Shown here piece after piece: positions 1-7,508 of a stretch of 64,000 nucleotides of DNA (positions are counted from its first letter, which is position 1; every line of letters starts with the position of its first letter). A program made the position numbers and the translations under genes. The stretch covers positions 16,695 through 80,694 of the forward strand of contig NZ_LYXE01000078.1 of the NCBI RefSeq assembly GCF_002532075.1, read 5' to 3'. Source of the DNA: Candidatus Chloroploca asiatica (GTDB lineage Bacteria; Chloroflexota; Chloroflexia; Chloroflexales; Chloroflexaceae). Under the pieces are notes generated by a model, which was not told the DNA's origin, did not search any database, and saw only the letters and a list, made by a program, of their open reading frames with translations.

Positions 1-140
1 GGGAAATGCCAGTAGACCCCCCCTTTGCTCACGCCTGACGCACGCACGATGTCGTTCATGCTGGTATGGGCGAAGCCCTGCCGGGCAAATAGGGCGAGGG
101 CGGCGTTGAGAATCTGGTCGCGGGCATCTTGGGCATCCAT
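1..140 (-). CDS. TetR/AcrR-family transcriptional regulator, N-terminal part only (runs off the window)
   Basis: The reverse strand from 140 reads MDAQDARDQILNAALALFAR and continues through a GFAHTSMNDIV...SGVSKGGVYWHF segment. This is the helix-turn-helix of TetR-type DNA-binding domains, ending in the usual YWHF of the recognition helix. Only about 46 residues lie in the window, so the ligand-binding domain and the regulated pathway cannot be seen. A near-palindrome at 162-175 just upstream of the start fits an autoregulatory operator. The family call is firm; the target is unknown. Confidence 0.88.
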   Translation of the reverse strand, partial: MDAQDARDQILNAALALFARQGFAHTSMNDIVRASGVSKGGVYWHF

Positions 141-161
141 CGGCGTCACACCTTTTCACAT

Positions 162-175
162 ACCGACCGGTTGGT
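162..175. promoter_or_regulatory. Probable TetR-type operator
   Basis: ACCGACCGGTTGGT is a 14-bp palindrome with one mismatched symmetric pair, centred on CCGG, 21 bp upstream of the TetR start at 140. GACCGGTC-like palindromes are common TetR-family operators, and the position suits self-repression. Binding is inferred only. Confidence 0.5.
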
Positions 176-322
176 CTGTTGCGAACAGCATATCATTGCT
201 GCGCCCGGTTGTCAATACTGCGAGCGCAGGGTCGCCGGGTGGGTGGGGCTGCGCGACGGTCATCAGCGCCCGACCACCGCAAAAACGCCGCCACGTTGGC
301 GCGCCAGGCTCCCGCACCTCGT

Positions 323-518
323 CGTGCAAGCATCTTTGCGCTATGTAGCGGCATGTTCGCCGCCGGATGCCCAGCGATGAGGTACACGCAGCGCCGTCCT
401 CGCTGCGTGCCGCTGCCCAACGCCGAGGGAGATAGGCGATCCTGGGAGTGTGCTGCTCGTGCTCAATGGGGAGGTTTCAGATCGCCTTGCGTGCGTTACG
501 GGTTGTCAAGGCTATGGC
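323..518 (+). pseudogene. Deletion remnant of the alpha/alpha-toroid gene found intact at 54810
   Basis: Bases from about 323 to 479 match the region just upstream of the gene at 54810 (from about 54613), including the ribosome binding site GGAGGTTTCA. Immediately after the A of the expected ATG the sequence jumps to the last few dozen bases of that gene (CCTTGCGTGCGTTACGGG at 485 matches 55771). About 960 bp of coding sequence is missing, plus a roughly 40-bp deletion in the upstream part. The remnant encodes nothing credible. It shows that the locus existed in two copies or was duplicated together with its upstream region. Confidence 0.8.
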
Positions 519-589
519 AATGGCAGAGGCCGAGGGTTCATCCTGACGGTCTCACTGGAGAGCCCCTGCGGCACTGCTCCGCTTTGCCT

Positions 590-1642
590 CTACCTTTGTG
601 CCAGACGCGCCTGGTACAGCGCCACCAGAGCCGCGCCGATCGCCTGCGAGAGATCGCCCAGGGTTGCGGGCACCAGGCGCATATTGGCCTGCTGGGCGGG
701 CCACAAGTACGGATAGGCTGCCTCCCAGACCTGCTGCAGGTAGCGCTCGCGAAAGGCGACAGAGGTCGACTCGGTGTCCATGAGCCCCCCGCCGATGACC
801 ACGAACTGAGGGTCGAGGGCCATCGCCAGCGTGGCGACGTGCAGGCCGAGGGCGCGCGCCTGAAAGTCGAAGATCTCGGTGGCGAGCTGGTCGCCCTGCT
901 GGGCGAGGCTGCGCAGGGCAAACGCCCGCTCTTTGAGGCTCAACGGCAAACTCGCCAGCGGGTGATCGGGCCGTACGGCGAGCTTCTCGGCGAGCAGCAG
1001 CGGCAGGCCAGCCAGGCTGGTGTAGATCTCGACACAGCCCCATGTCCTGCCGCAGCCGCACGGGTACGGGCGCACGCCGAGCAGGTGCAGTGGCGCGGGC
1101 ATATGCGCTGCTTCCATTCCGGCAAGCGTAGCGCCATCGAGCGGCAGGCCGTGCTCATCAATGTAGGCGCAGCCGAGGCCAGAGCCGGGGGCGAGCATCA
1201 GGACGCTGCCGGTGCTGCTGCCGCGCACGCGCTGGGCCTCAGCGACGCCGCCCATGTTACCGTCATTGCCCACCGCCAGCGCGATTGCGCGTCCAGCCCG
1301 CTCGGCAAGCGCCCGGCTGTAGGCGCTGTAGACATCGAAGCCGACGAAGCTCTCAGGCAGGTTCGGCCCACGCTCGAGCACGCCATAGCTCCGCCGCGGT
1401 CCTGGGATGGCGACCCCGACCCCGCGCACCTGCTCCCACTGGAGATCGTTCTGCTCAAGGTAGGTGCTGATAGCTTCGACCCACCCCTGTACGACCATAA
1501 CGGGCCCAAGGTGAGCATCAGTCGATCGCTGGAGCAGGTTGGTCGACACGGGGGTTGCATCTTCCCAGACGCCCCCGATCTTCGAGGTTGTCGCACCGCT
1601 ATCGGTACCGATATAGACGGGTTGTTGTGCGCGCATAGCCAT
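590..1642 (-). CDS. ROK-family sugar kinase (glucokinase / N-acetylhexosamine kinase type)
   Basis: The 350-residue protein has the actin-like ATPase fold of ROK kinases. An N-terminal phosphate-binding segment (GTDSGATTSKIGG, near residue 12) is followed by GVGVAIPG, a central LMLAPGSGLGCAYI segment, and the ROK zinc-binding signature CGCGRTWGCVE near residue 200. FVVIGGG lies near the C terminus. It would phosphorylate a hexose with ATP in the cytoplasm; the sugar cannot be read from sequence. There is no N-terminal HTH, so it is an enzyme rather than a NagC-type repressor. Two in-frame starts lie close together (1642 and 1636). It has no operon partner. Confidence 0.88.
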   Translation of the reverse strand: MAMRAQQPVYIGTDSGATTSKIGGVWEDATPVSTNLLQRSTDAHLGPVMVVQGWVEAISTYLEQNDLQWEQVRGVGVAIPGPRRSYGVLERGPNLPESFVGFDVYSAYSRALAERAGRAIALAVGNDGNMGGVAEAQRVRGSSTGSVLMLAPGSGLGCAYIDEHGLPLDGATLAGMEAAHMPAPLHLLGVRPYPCGCGRTWGCVEIYTSLAGLPLLLAEKLAVRPDHPLASLPLSLKERAFALRSLAQQGDQLATEIFDFQARALGLHVATLAMALDPQFVVIGGGLMDTESTSVAFRERYLQQVWEAAYPYLWPAQQANMRLVPATLGDLSQAIGAALVALYQARLAQR

Positions 1643-1968
1643 TTCAGCTTTCCGTTTTCAACTCTCTGCTTGCTCTTCTTCCCCGCAAGAAACCACCCAC
1701 ACCAACCTGATGGTGCAATGCCGCCCTGGTTATAGTATACCGTACTTCGGACACGACATACATTTGTTCTGTGCAATATTCGCTGCTGCTGTGCGAGATA
1801 GCGACCAGTAGCGTGTTTCAAGCCGAACAACCCGAGCGTTTTGACAAGGCGTCGCCTTCTGGTGAAAAGAGCAGCGGCAGCGCCTGGCGAAAGAGGAGGA
1901 GCGCGGCGCCCCGTAGGGCTGCACAGGGGCGCTCGCTCGGAGGGCTTGTGGACGACGGCGTTGCCCAC

Positions 1969-2076
1969 CAGCAGCGCGGCGGCGATGGGTTGCAGTGGGA
2001 TCATCGCCTCGATAAACCGCTGCTCGAAAGGTGTACTCCCCTCAGCGATGCTCATTGGCCCCATGTCCATTTGCAT
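1969..2076 (-). pseudogene. Possible DUF305-family fragment
   Basis: The reverse strand reads MDMGPMSIAEG, then PFEQRFIEAMIP. This resembles the start of DUF305 proteins, whose usual core is F-x-x-x-F-I-x-x-M-I-P-H-H-Q. Here the sequence after MIP becomes LQPIAAALLVG and loses the conserved His pair, then runs into unrelated, Arg-rich translation. I read it as a truncated remnant. The similarity is short, so confidence is low. Confidence 0.35.
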
Positions 2077-2194
2077 TCCATTGGTTGGCGCATTATATCA
2101 GACTGGGAAATTGCAGCGCCACTACGCCGTCGCCTCCAACGCAAGTAAGCTCACCGCAGCGTTGCGTGCCGGCCATGCGCTCGGGGGGGAGGAT

Positions 2195-2316
2195 AGGGCG
2201 ATTGCATCATACGAAACCGGATACAAGGGGGCACCCGCAAGGGGTGCCCGTACCGGGGCGGGGGCCGAATCCGGTGTACGGGCACCCCTTGCGGGTGCCC
2301 TTGCGGGTGCCTTGGC
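2195..2316. repeat. MITE-like GC-rich repeat, copy 1 (left end only)
   Basis: It starts with AGGGCGATTGCATCATACGA, the left end shared with the copies at 7364, 30868 and 49361. It continues into alternating GGCACCCGCAAGGGGTGCCC palindromes. The matching right end (GATGCAATCGCCCT) is missing, so this copy is right-truncated. Confidence 0.75.
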
Positions 2317-2443
2317 GTCAAAATAACAGCCCTGAGCTAGGCGCATCTTTGTGCATCGTCATACGGTACATGATCAACGGATGAACTGGTATATCAGGCC
2401 AGTGCAACGGGCAGACTTTGTTTTGGGTGAAGGAGAAGGGCCG

Positions 2444-3100
2444 ATGCGCATTGTTCACTGGCTTGTCGGGATAGGACTGGGGGTGAGTGTGCTCATTTCA
2501 GGGTGGCTGATGATCACGCTGGTATTGGCCGACATGCGTACGGGTTGGGTTCTGGTTCCAGGCTTGATCACATGGTTTGGCGTGGGTTTGAAGCTCGGGC
2601 GCGATCTGACCCGTCGCCAGTCGAGGGAATCAGAAGAAATACGACAAAATATCGGCGAAACATTACCAGCCTTTCTCACGGTGACCACAGCGCGGCGGAA
2701 CCCGCTTGAGCAAGTCCCAATGCGCCTAACCGCTACCATCTGGCAAGGGGAGCGACGGATCACCACGATCCTGAATGGGCGTCATTGGACAATAGGGAGC
2801 GACCCTGGTTGCGATCTGTGTCTCCAGGGTGTTGGTGTTGACCCACTGCATGCGCGGCTGAGTCTTGTGGGTAACGAGGTGATGCTGACCGATCTCGAAA
2901 GCAATGGCGGGACATTTCTGGGCACCCTGGCCCGGCGGCTCAACCCTGGTGCGCCGGAAATTGTCGCTGAAGATGATCCCGTGTTCATCGGGCCCGCGTT
3001 TCGTTTGACGCTCATGCTTGATTTCGACTGCGCTCAGGGCAGGCGCTGTGAGGAATCTGCACGGATCGGCATAGAAGACCCCTCACGGAGTGGGCCCTGA
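2444..3100 (+). CDS. FHA-domain membrane protein
   Basis: The start at 2444 is chosen because AAGGAGAAGGG lies just upstream; an upstream in-frame ATG at 2351 has no such site. Two hydrophobic segments (about residues 3-25 and 30-50) anchor a cytoplasmic part. That part carries an FHA fold: WTIGSDPGCDLCLQGVGVDP, then LHARLSL, then LTDLESNGGTFLG, which matches the G-R-x-x-x-C-D / S-x-x-H-A / S-x-N-G-T pattern that binds phosphothreonine. The next gene is kinase-like, so the two may form a phospho-signalling pair. The last roughly 17 residues come from a dispersed repeat that begins at 3048, so the natural C terminus has probably been replaced. Confidence 0.8.
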   Translation: MRIVHWLVGIGLGVSVLISGWLMITLVLADMRTGWVLVPGLITWFGVGLKLGRDLTRRQSRESEEIRQNIGETLPAFLTVTTARRNPLEQVPMRLTATIWQGERRITTILNGRHWTIGSDPGCDLCLQGVGVDPLHARLSLVGNEVMLTDLESNGGTFLGTLARRLNPGAPEIVAEDDPVFIGPAFRLTLMLDFDCAQGRRCEESARIGIEDPSRSGP

Positions 3101-3206
3101 GCGCAGTCGAAGGGTTCGAGGTGACAAGGGCGGGCCTGGGCAACACCTTGGTTGCTCACGGCATCACTGGCCCGTGGGCCACTTGGTACTCAGCATGACA
3201 AGGCTG
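3048..3206. repeat. Dispersed repeat, copy A
   Basis: About 155 bp strongly resembling 21869-22003 (GTGAGGAATCTGCACGGATC at the left, CTCACGGCATCACTGGCCCG in the middle, CATGACAAGGCTG at the right). It covers the 3' end of the FHA gene and ends 6 bp before the start codon of the kinase gene. Confidence 0.8.
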
Positions 3207-3211
3207 CAAGA

Positions 3212-4084
3212 ATGGCCGAAAATGTAGTTGACACATGCATCAATGGCTTTCAATTGATCGCCCGCCTGGGGCGGGGAGGCCAGGCGACGACCTACCTGGC
3301 TCTTCCGGCCCATCACGCGCCAGGGCGGGATCTGGCCTGGCGTGTGATGATGAAGTTTGGGTTGCGCACGGGGCGCCTGACGCCGCCTCGGGCGAAGCGT
3401 TGGCGGTTGGGCGTACTCAAGCTAGCCTCCTCGGCGACCGCGACCAGTCTGTATGCTGAGCATACCATTCTGGCGGCCCCGCAGATATGTCACCCCCACC
3501 TGGTCTGCCTCTATCGGCAGCGCTTCCCCGAGGCGCTGGGCCAGCGTAATCTTGGGCTACGCGGTGCCGGTGCGCAGCAGCGGGTTGCGTTAGCGCTTGC
3601 CTATGAACCCGGCCAGAGTCTGGCGCATTTGCTCGTGCGGCGGCAGGTGCCACGTGATCCCGCCTGGGCGATCAAGGTTGCGCAGCAACTCGCCGATGCA
3701 CTAAGCCATTTGCACAGGCATGGCATTCTGCATCACGATCTACACCCGGCGAATGTGCTGGTGCAGCATGCGTCAACGAATCAACCCTACGTACGGCTCA
3801 TCGATCTCGGGGCTGCCGAACGACTCACCGCGCCGCGCCGCTATGCTGTCTATGGGACGCCGGGCTATCTTGCGCCTGAGCGTATGGGCACTGATCCCGC
3901 ACCACCTTCACCGCTTGTTGATGTCTATGGTCTTGGCAAACTGCTGGCTGCCTTGACTCCGCACACGTATCCATTGCCGGCCTTGCAGCGCCTGATTGCT
4001 CAGGCAACCGCCGTTGATCCTGTCCAACGTGGGCGATGTATTCCGCATATGGCCTACTTTCATGGGCGCCTGAATGAACTATGA
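3212..4084 (+). CDS. Ser/Thr protein kinase-like protein
   Basis: The start at 3212 (MAENVVDTCINGF) is preferred, because the longer frame from 3152 lies in a repeat. The 290 residues contain a Gly-rich loop (LGRGGQATTY), a candidate ATP lysine in RVMMK, a helix-C glutamate in YAEHTIL, the catalytic loop HHDLHPANVL, DLG in place of DFG, and LAPER in place of APE. Key catalytic residues therefore look present. A basic Arg/Lys-rich insert sits between the lysine and helix C. There is no transmembrane segment or sensor domain, so it is a minimal cytoplasmic kinase. The adjacent FHA protein is a plausible partner or substrate. Confidence 0.82.
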   Translation: MAENVVDTCINGFQLIARLGRGGQATTYLALPAHHAPGRDLAWRVMMKFGLRTGRLTPPRAKRWRLGVLKLASSATATSLYAEHTILAAPQICHPHLVCLYRQRFPEALGQRNLGLRGAGAQQRVALALAYEPGQSLAHLLVRRQVPRDPAWAIKVAQQLADALSHLHRHGILHHDLHPANVLVQHASTNQPYVRLIDLGAAERLTAPRRYAVYGTPGYLAPERMGTDPAPPSPLVDVYGLGKLLAALTPHTYPLPALQRLIAQATAVDPVQRGRCIPHMAYFHGRLNEL

Positions 4085-4160
4085 TAACTTATTCACATGT
4101 AATTTTTTTTATAGAAAAAGCCAGCAACGCTGGCTCATTCCAAATAAAGTTGATCTGTGT

Positions 4161-4227
4161 TGACGCAAAGGCGCAAAGCTGCGCATGCAGCTACCTCAAC
4201 CCTTCGCGCCTTTGCGCCTTTGCGTCA
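4161..4227. repeat. Inverted CGCAAAGGCGCAAAG repeat
   Basis: TGACGCAAAGGCGCAAAG at the left pairs with CGCCTTTGCGCCTTTGCGTCA at the right, between the convergent kinase and metalloprotease genes. Related sequence recurs at 16160-16290. It may act as a bidirectional terminator but has no T-tract. Confidence 0.6.
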
Positions 4228-4257
4228 CATCATCAGCGAATGAGGTTCACAGACTCC

Positions 4258-7200
4258 TTAATTCGATTTCACGGTTGGCAAGTAGACCCGGCTTCCTTCG
4301 ATGATCATGTTGACGGTGATCGTGCGTGAGAGTTGGCCGGAAGTGACAAGGATGGTTGAGTTGTAGCTTCCGATGGGCAGGCCCGTAGGATCAACAACGA
4401 CTTCAAAATCTTCAGGTGTGCTACCGGTGATCCTATCGGCAAGCGCACCTTCACCTTTGCGCAGCGTCACCCATGACGCACTACTCTGCGCGGTCCAGTC
4501 CAGGGTCTGGTCACTATCGCCCAGGGCGCGGGTGCTGACCACGGTTGTCTCGGCCGATCCAGCGAGCATCGTCGCAACGCCAATGACGCCGGGGGCTAAC
4601 TCGAGTTCGGTGGCAAGCGGCACATCAATGGCCGAGGCGATGGTCAGGGTGCGTGTGAGCGTTGTTTGTTGGCCCTGGCTGTCGGTTGCCGTGACGCTGA
4701 TCACATGCGTATTGGTCGAGAGATTGTCGATCGTCAGCAAACTTCCATTGCCAAGTTCGCCATCCTGAGTGCTGCTCCAGACAAGAGCCTGGTCAGTCAG
4801 TTCGCCATCCTCGAGATCATAGGCGCTTGCTTCAAGGGCCACGGGTTGGGCCGGGTAGTAGGTTGCACCTTCGTCGGGCGTGACAATAGTCAGTTCAGGC
4901 GCTTTATCGGGAAGGCCGAAGGTCGCCGAGTCGTTCTGACCAGTCAGGACGCCGTCAGTGGCAATGACGCGAAAACGGCTGCTTTCGCCACCAGGCAGAT
5001 TCGCCAGGTTGACGGTCAGTTCGGTTGCCGCCAGATCGGTAGCGATCGGTCGCCATGTATCACCGCCGTCAAAACTATAGAGCACCGTGTAGCTCAGTTC
5101 ATCACCATCAAGATCCTCGCCAATCCAGCGCGTGGTGACACTATCGCCGCTCAGGTTACCGCCGGTTGGTTCCGTGATGGTCACGGTCGGGGCAGTGCCA
5201 CTCACGTTACGGGTATCAACCGTGGTTGTGCCCTGGCGCAATTCGAGCCGGGCCGTTGCCGGGTTCCACGGGATGATCTCGGCGAAGAGGGCGGGCTCTT
5301 CGGGACTTTCGTCATCCTCAACCCGTGCCGGCGTAAAGGGGTAGCTTGCGAGTTCTTGACCGCTACCACTGAGCAATACAATCGACCAGTCGCCTGCACT
5401 CGTCGGCAGTTCGGCACTCCCTTCGATGACATTGATCTGGTCGAATTGTCCCGTGCCAGGGGCGAGTTTGGCGTTGCCCGTAACAAGCGCAAAGGTTCCC
5501 TGTTGCAACTGAGCCTCACTCAGTTCAAAGCTATTGAGCGTGGCAAAACGAGCTCGAATGCCTTCATACGTAAAGTCGCTGACCCACTGATTGTTGCAAT
5601 AGGTCATCACATCGCGCCAATCGGGTGGATAGATCGCCCTGGTTTCGATATCAAAACCATAGATCGCCGTATTGCCGGTCAAGTCTGGGCTGATGCGCCC
5701 GCTTGGATAGGGGAAAGCGACACCACCACCGGCACCACAGAACTCGGCGTGCGAGCGCCCCAGACTATGGGCAATCTCGTGGCCGCCGTACCAATCGCCA
5801 TAGCTGCCATCGGTATCCCAGCCCCAACTTCCCGAAGGCGTGCCGGTAGGCCCGGATGAGACCTTGCCCGGAATGCCGAGCGCCTTGCCGCGCATAAAGC
5901 CGCCCCCGTCGTCCACCATGCCATAGAAAAAGGTAGAGGAGGACATCCCGCCAAAGAGACGATCAAACAACCATGCCAAGGCCATCCGTGAATTGAGCGA
6001 GTCAACATTTGGTAGACCACTCGGCGTATAGTTGTAGGTGCGTCGAGTTGCATTGAGTTGTGCAATCGGATAGGCCCGCCGTAACCAGGACTCAAGGGCA
6101 TTCACATGGAAGTTCGCGGCCTGATAGGTGTTGCTGCCAACGGTATAACGCACATTGTAAATGCGCAGCCGCATCACGGGGCCACGGAGCAGATTGACGT
6201 TGACAGTGCGGCGGTTGTTGCTCAAGACCGGATCGACTACCGTATTGCCGGGATCGAGGCGGGCTGTCAACTCAAGGTTGCCTGTTCCATTCACCCAACT
6301 GGCCGGCAACTCAAAGAGGAAACTGTCGTTGATCAGCCCACGGTTTGGTGACGGCTTGACCGTGACGGTGCCGCCGGGGTTGATTGGGGTAAGCACCGGT
6401 GCGAGGGTGGTGCTACCGCGACGCCCACTCAGCGTTGCCGTGACCCCGCTGCGCGCTTCAGGTGAAGTAACGTGTACCCGTACATAGGTGCGTTTGCCGG
6501 CGAGCAATTCGACACTATTGTTGAGATCCTGGATCGCCTGGGTCACCTCAATGGCGGTGACACTCATGTTAGGGCCAAAGGCTACCTGGAGACAACAAGC
6601 CCATTTGGCCGCCGTTTTGGCAAAATCAACACTGACCAGACCCGTTGGGGCCAGAATGATCCGTCCATCTTCGAGCAACGCGCTTGCTAGTGTGGTGCTA
6701 CTCAATGCACCAAAACCAGCCCGGGTCTGCGGAATCCATGCTTCACCAAGGGTCGCGATGGGCACAATGCCAAAGCCAGCCGGAGGCAGATTCTTGGCTG
6801 ATTCTGGCTCACCCACAATAGGTGTGAAGAGTCCCGCCCGCGTCAATTCGCTGGCCCGGTTGATCCGCGTAGAGCGAGTTGGTGCGGCAAGGCTCGGATC
6901 AAGTTGTTCGCCAAACGCCGGATCGAGCAGCAGCAGATTGCCACCCCGACGCACATAATCACCGATCCGCTTGATTTCGTCACCCAGTGAGGAGCCGCTG
7001 CCCCTGGTCACCACAAACATATCAAAATCATTCGGATCCCAACGCGAGAGTTCGACCCCCGTGACAATAACCACTGACCACGGCGGATCTTCTAACTTTC
7101 CGGCTGCCGCAAGGTTCTGGCAGTCGTCAGGGAAATTACTTTCTGGGGCCTCATAACAGAGGAGGCGAGGACCAGTTGGTTGGGCAAGGGTTGGATGGCT

Positions 7201-7269
7201 GGAAGGCAAGATGAGGGCGAGGATGACGAGCAGGGCCATGGCAAGCCGAAATTGGTGATAGCGCTTCAT
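4258..7269 (-). CDS. Secreted metzincin-like metalloprotease with Ig/BACON-type C-terminal domains
   Basis: The ATG at 7269 has GGAG six bases upstream; a GTG four codons earlier is less likely. Residues 1-30 are a signal peptide. HEIAHSLGRSH at about residues 497-507 is a full HExxHxxGxxH zinc site, and DVMTYC about 45 residues later supplies the Met-turn, so the catalytic core is metzincin-type. The N-terminal third resembles a domain that senses or binds; the C-terminal part has repeated beta-sandwich domains (fibronectin/cadherin-like, then a BACON-like one with W-V-T-L and LPIGSYNSTILVTSG). It ends in YLPTVKSN, a tail like that of the next gene. It probably acts outside the cell; the substrate is unknown. 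Confidence 0.78.
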   Translation of the reverse strand: MKRYHQFRLAMALLVILALILPSSHPTLAQPTGPRLLCYEAPESNFPDDCQNLAAAGKLEDPPWSVVIVTGVELSRWDPNDFDMFVVTRGSGSSLGDEIKRIGDYVRRGGNLLLLDPAFGEQLDPSLAAPTRSTRINRASELTRAGLFTPIVGEPESAKNLPPAGFGIVPIATLGEAWIPQTRAGFGALSSTTLASALLEDGRIILAPTGLVSVDFAKTAAKWACCLQVAFGPNMSVTAIEVTQAIQDLNNSVELLAGKRTYVRVHVTSPEARSGVTATLSGRRGSTTLAPVLTPINPGGTVTVKPSPNRGLINDSFLFELPASWVNGTGNLELTARLDPGNTVVDPVLSNNRRTVNVNLLRGPVMRLRIYNVRYTVGSNTYQAANFHVNALESWLRRAYPIAQLNATRRTYNYTPSGLPNVDSLNSRMALAWLFDRLFGGMSSSTFFYGMVDDGGGFMRGKALGIPGKVSSGPTGTPSGSWGWDTDGSYGDWYGGHEIAHSLGRSHAEFCGAGGGVAFPYPSGRISPDLTGNTAIYGFDIETRAIYPPDWRDVMTYCNNQWVSDFTYEGIRARFATLNSFELSEAQLQQGTFALVTGNAKLAPGTGQFDQINVIEGSAELPTSAGDWSIVLLSGSGQELASYPFTPARVEDDESPEEPALFAEIIPWNPATARLELRQGTTTVDTRNVSGTAPTVTITEPTGGNLSGDSVTTRWIGEDLDGDELSYTVLYSFDGGDTWRPIATDLAATELTVNLANLPGGESSRFRVIATDGVLTGQNDSATFGLPDKAPELTIVTPDEGATYYPAQPVALEASAYDLEDGELTDQALVWSSTQDGELGNGSLLTIDNLSTNTHVISVTATDSQGQQTTLTRTLTIASAIDVPLATELELAPGVIGVATMLAGSAETTVVSTRALGDSDQTLDWTAQSSASWVTLRKGEGALADRITGSTPEDFEVVVDPTGLPIGSYNSTILVTSGQLSRTITVNMIIEGSRVYLPTVKSN

Positions 7270-7363
7270 CGCGTTCTCCACATAATGCTCGAGGTTGCCT
7301 CAACGGTGTTTGCTCAGTATAGCACTGCGTCAGAGGACTGCAAGACCATATCACGGCCCCACT

Positions 7364-7500
7364 AGGGCGATTGCATCATACGAAACCGGATACAACGGGG
7401 CACCCGGCCCTGTAGGGGCACCCCTGGCGGGTGCCCTGGCGGGGTGCCGCATCCGGTGTAGGGGCACCCCTGGCGGGTGCCCTGGCGGGTGCCCTGTTGC
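7364..7500. repeat. MITE-like GC-rich repeat, copy 2 (left end only)
   Basis: It has the same AGGGCGATTGCATCATACGA left end as copy 1, followed by GGGGCACCC...GGGTGCCC palindromes with GCACCCCTGGCGGGTGCCC variants. It lies between the two secreted-protein genes and lacks the right inverted end. Confidence 0.75.
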
Positions 7501-7508
7501 AGCCGCAG

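Larger units (their letters stand above)
1643..2443. other. Long intergenic stretch with decayed coding sequence and a repeat
   Basis: No intact gene is visible in these 800 bp. It holds a DUF305-like fragment on the minus strand (1969-2076) and a GC-rich repeat element (2195-2316). The rest has only shadow frames with no recognisable domains. Confidence 0.6.

Noticed and set aside
179..1735. Long plus-strand open frame of 518 codons across the ROK gene
   Set aside because: It is the antisense shadow of the ROK kinase, with Arg/Ala-rich translation and no domain.
4666..5859. Long plus-strand frame opposite the metalloprotease
   Set aside because: It is antisense to a gene with a clear zinc motif and signal peptide, and has no features of its own.
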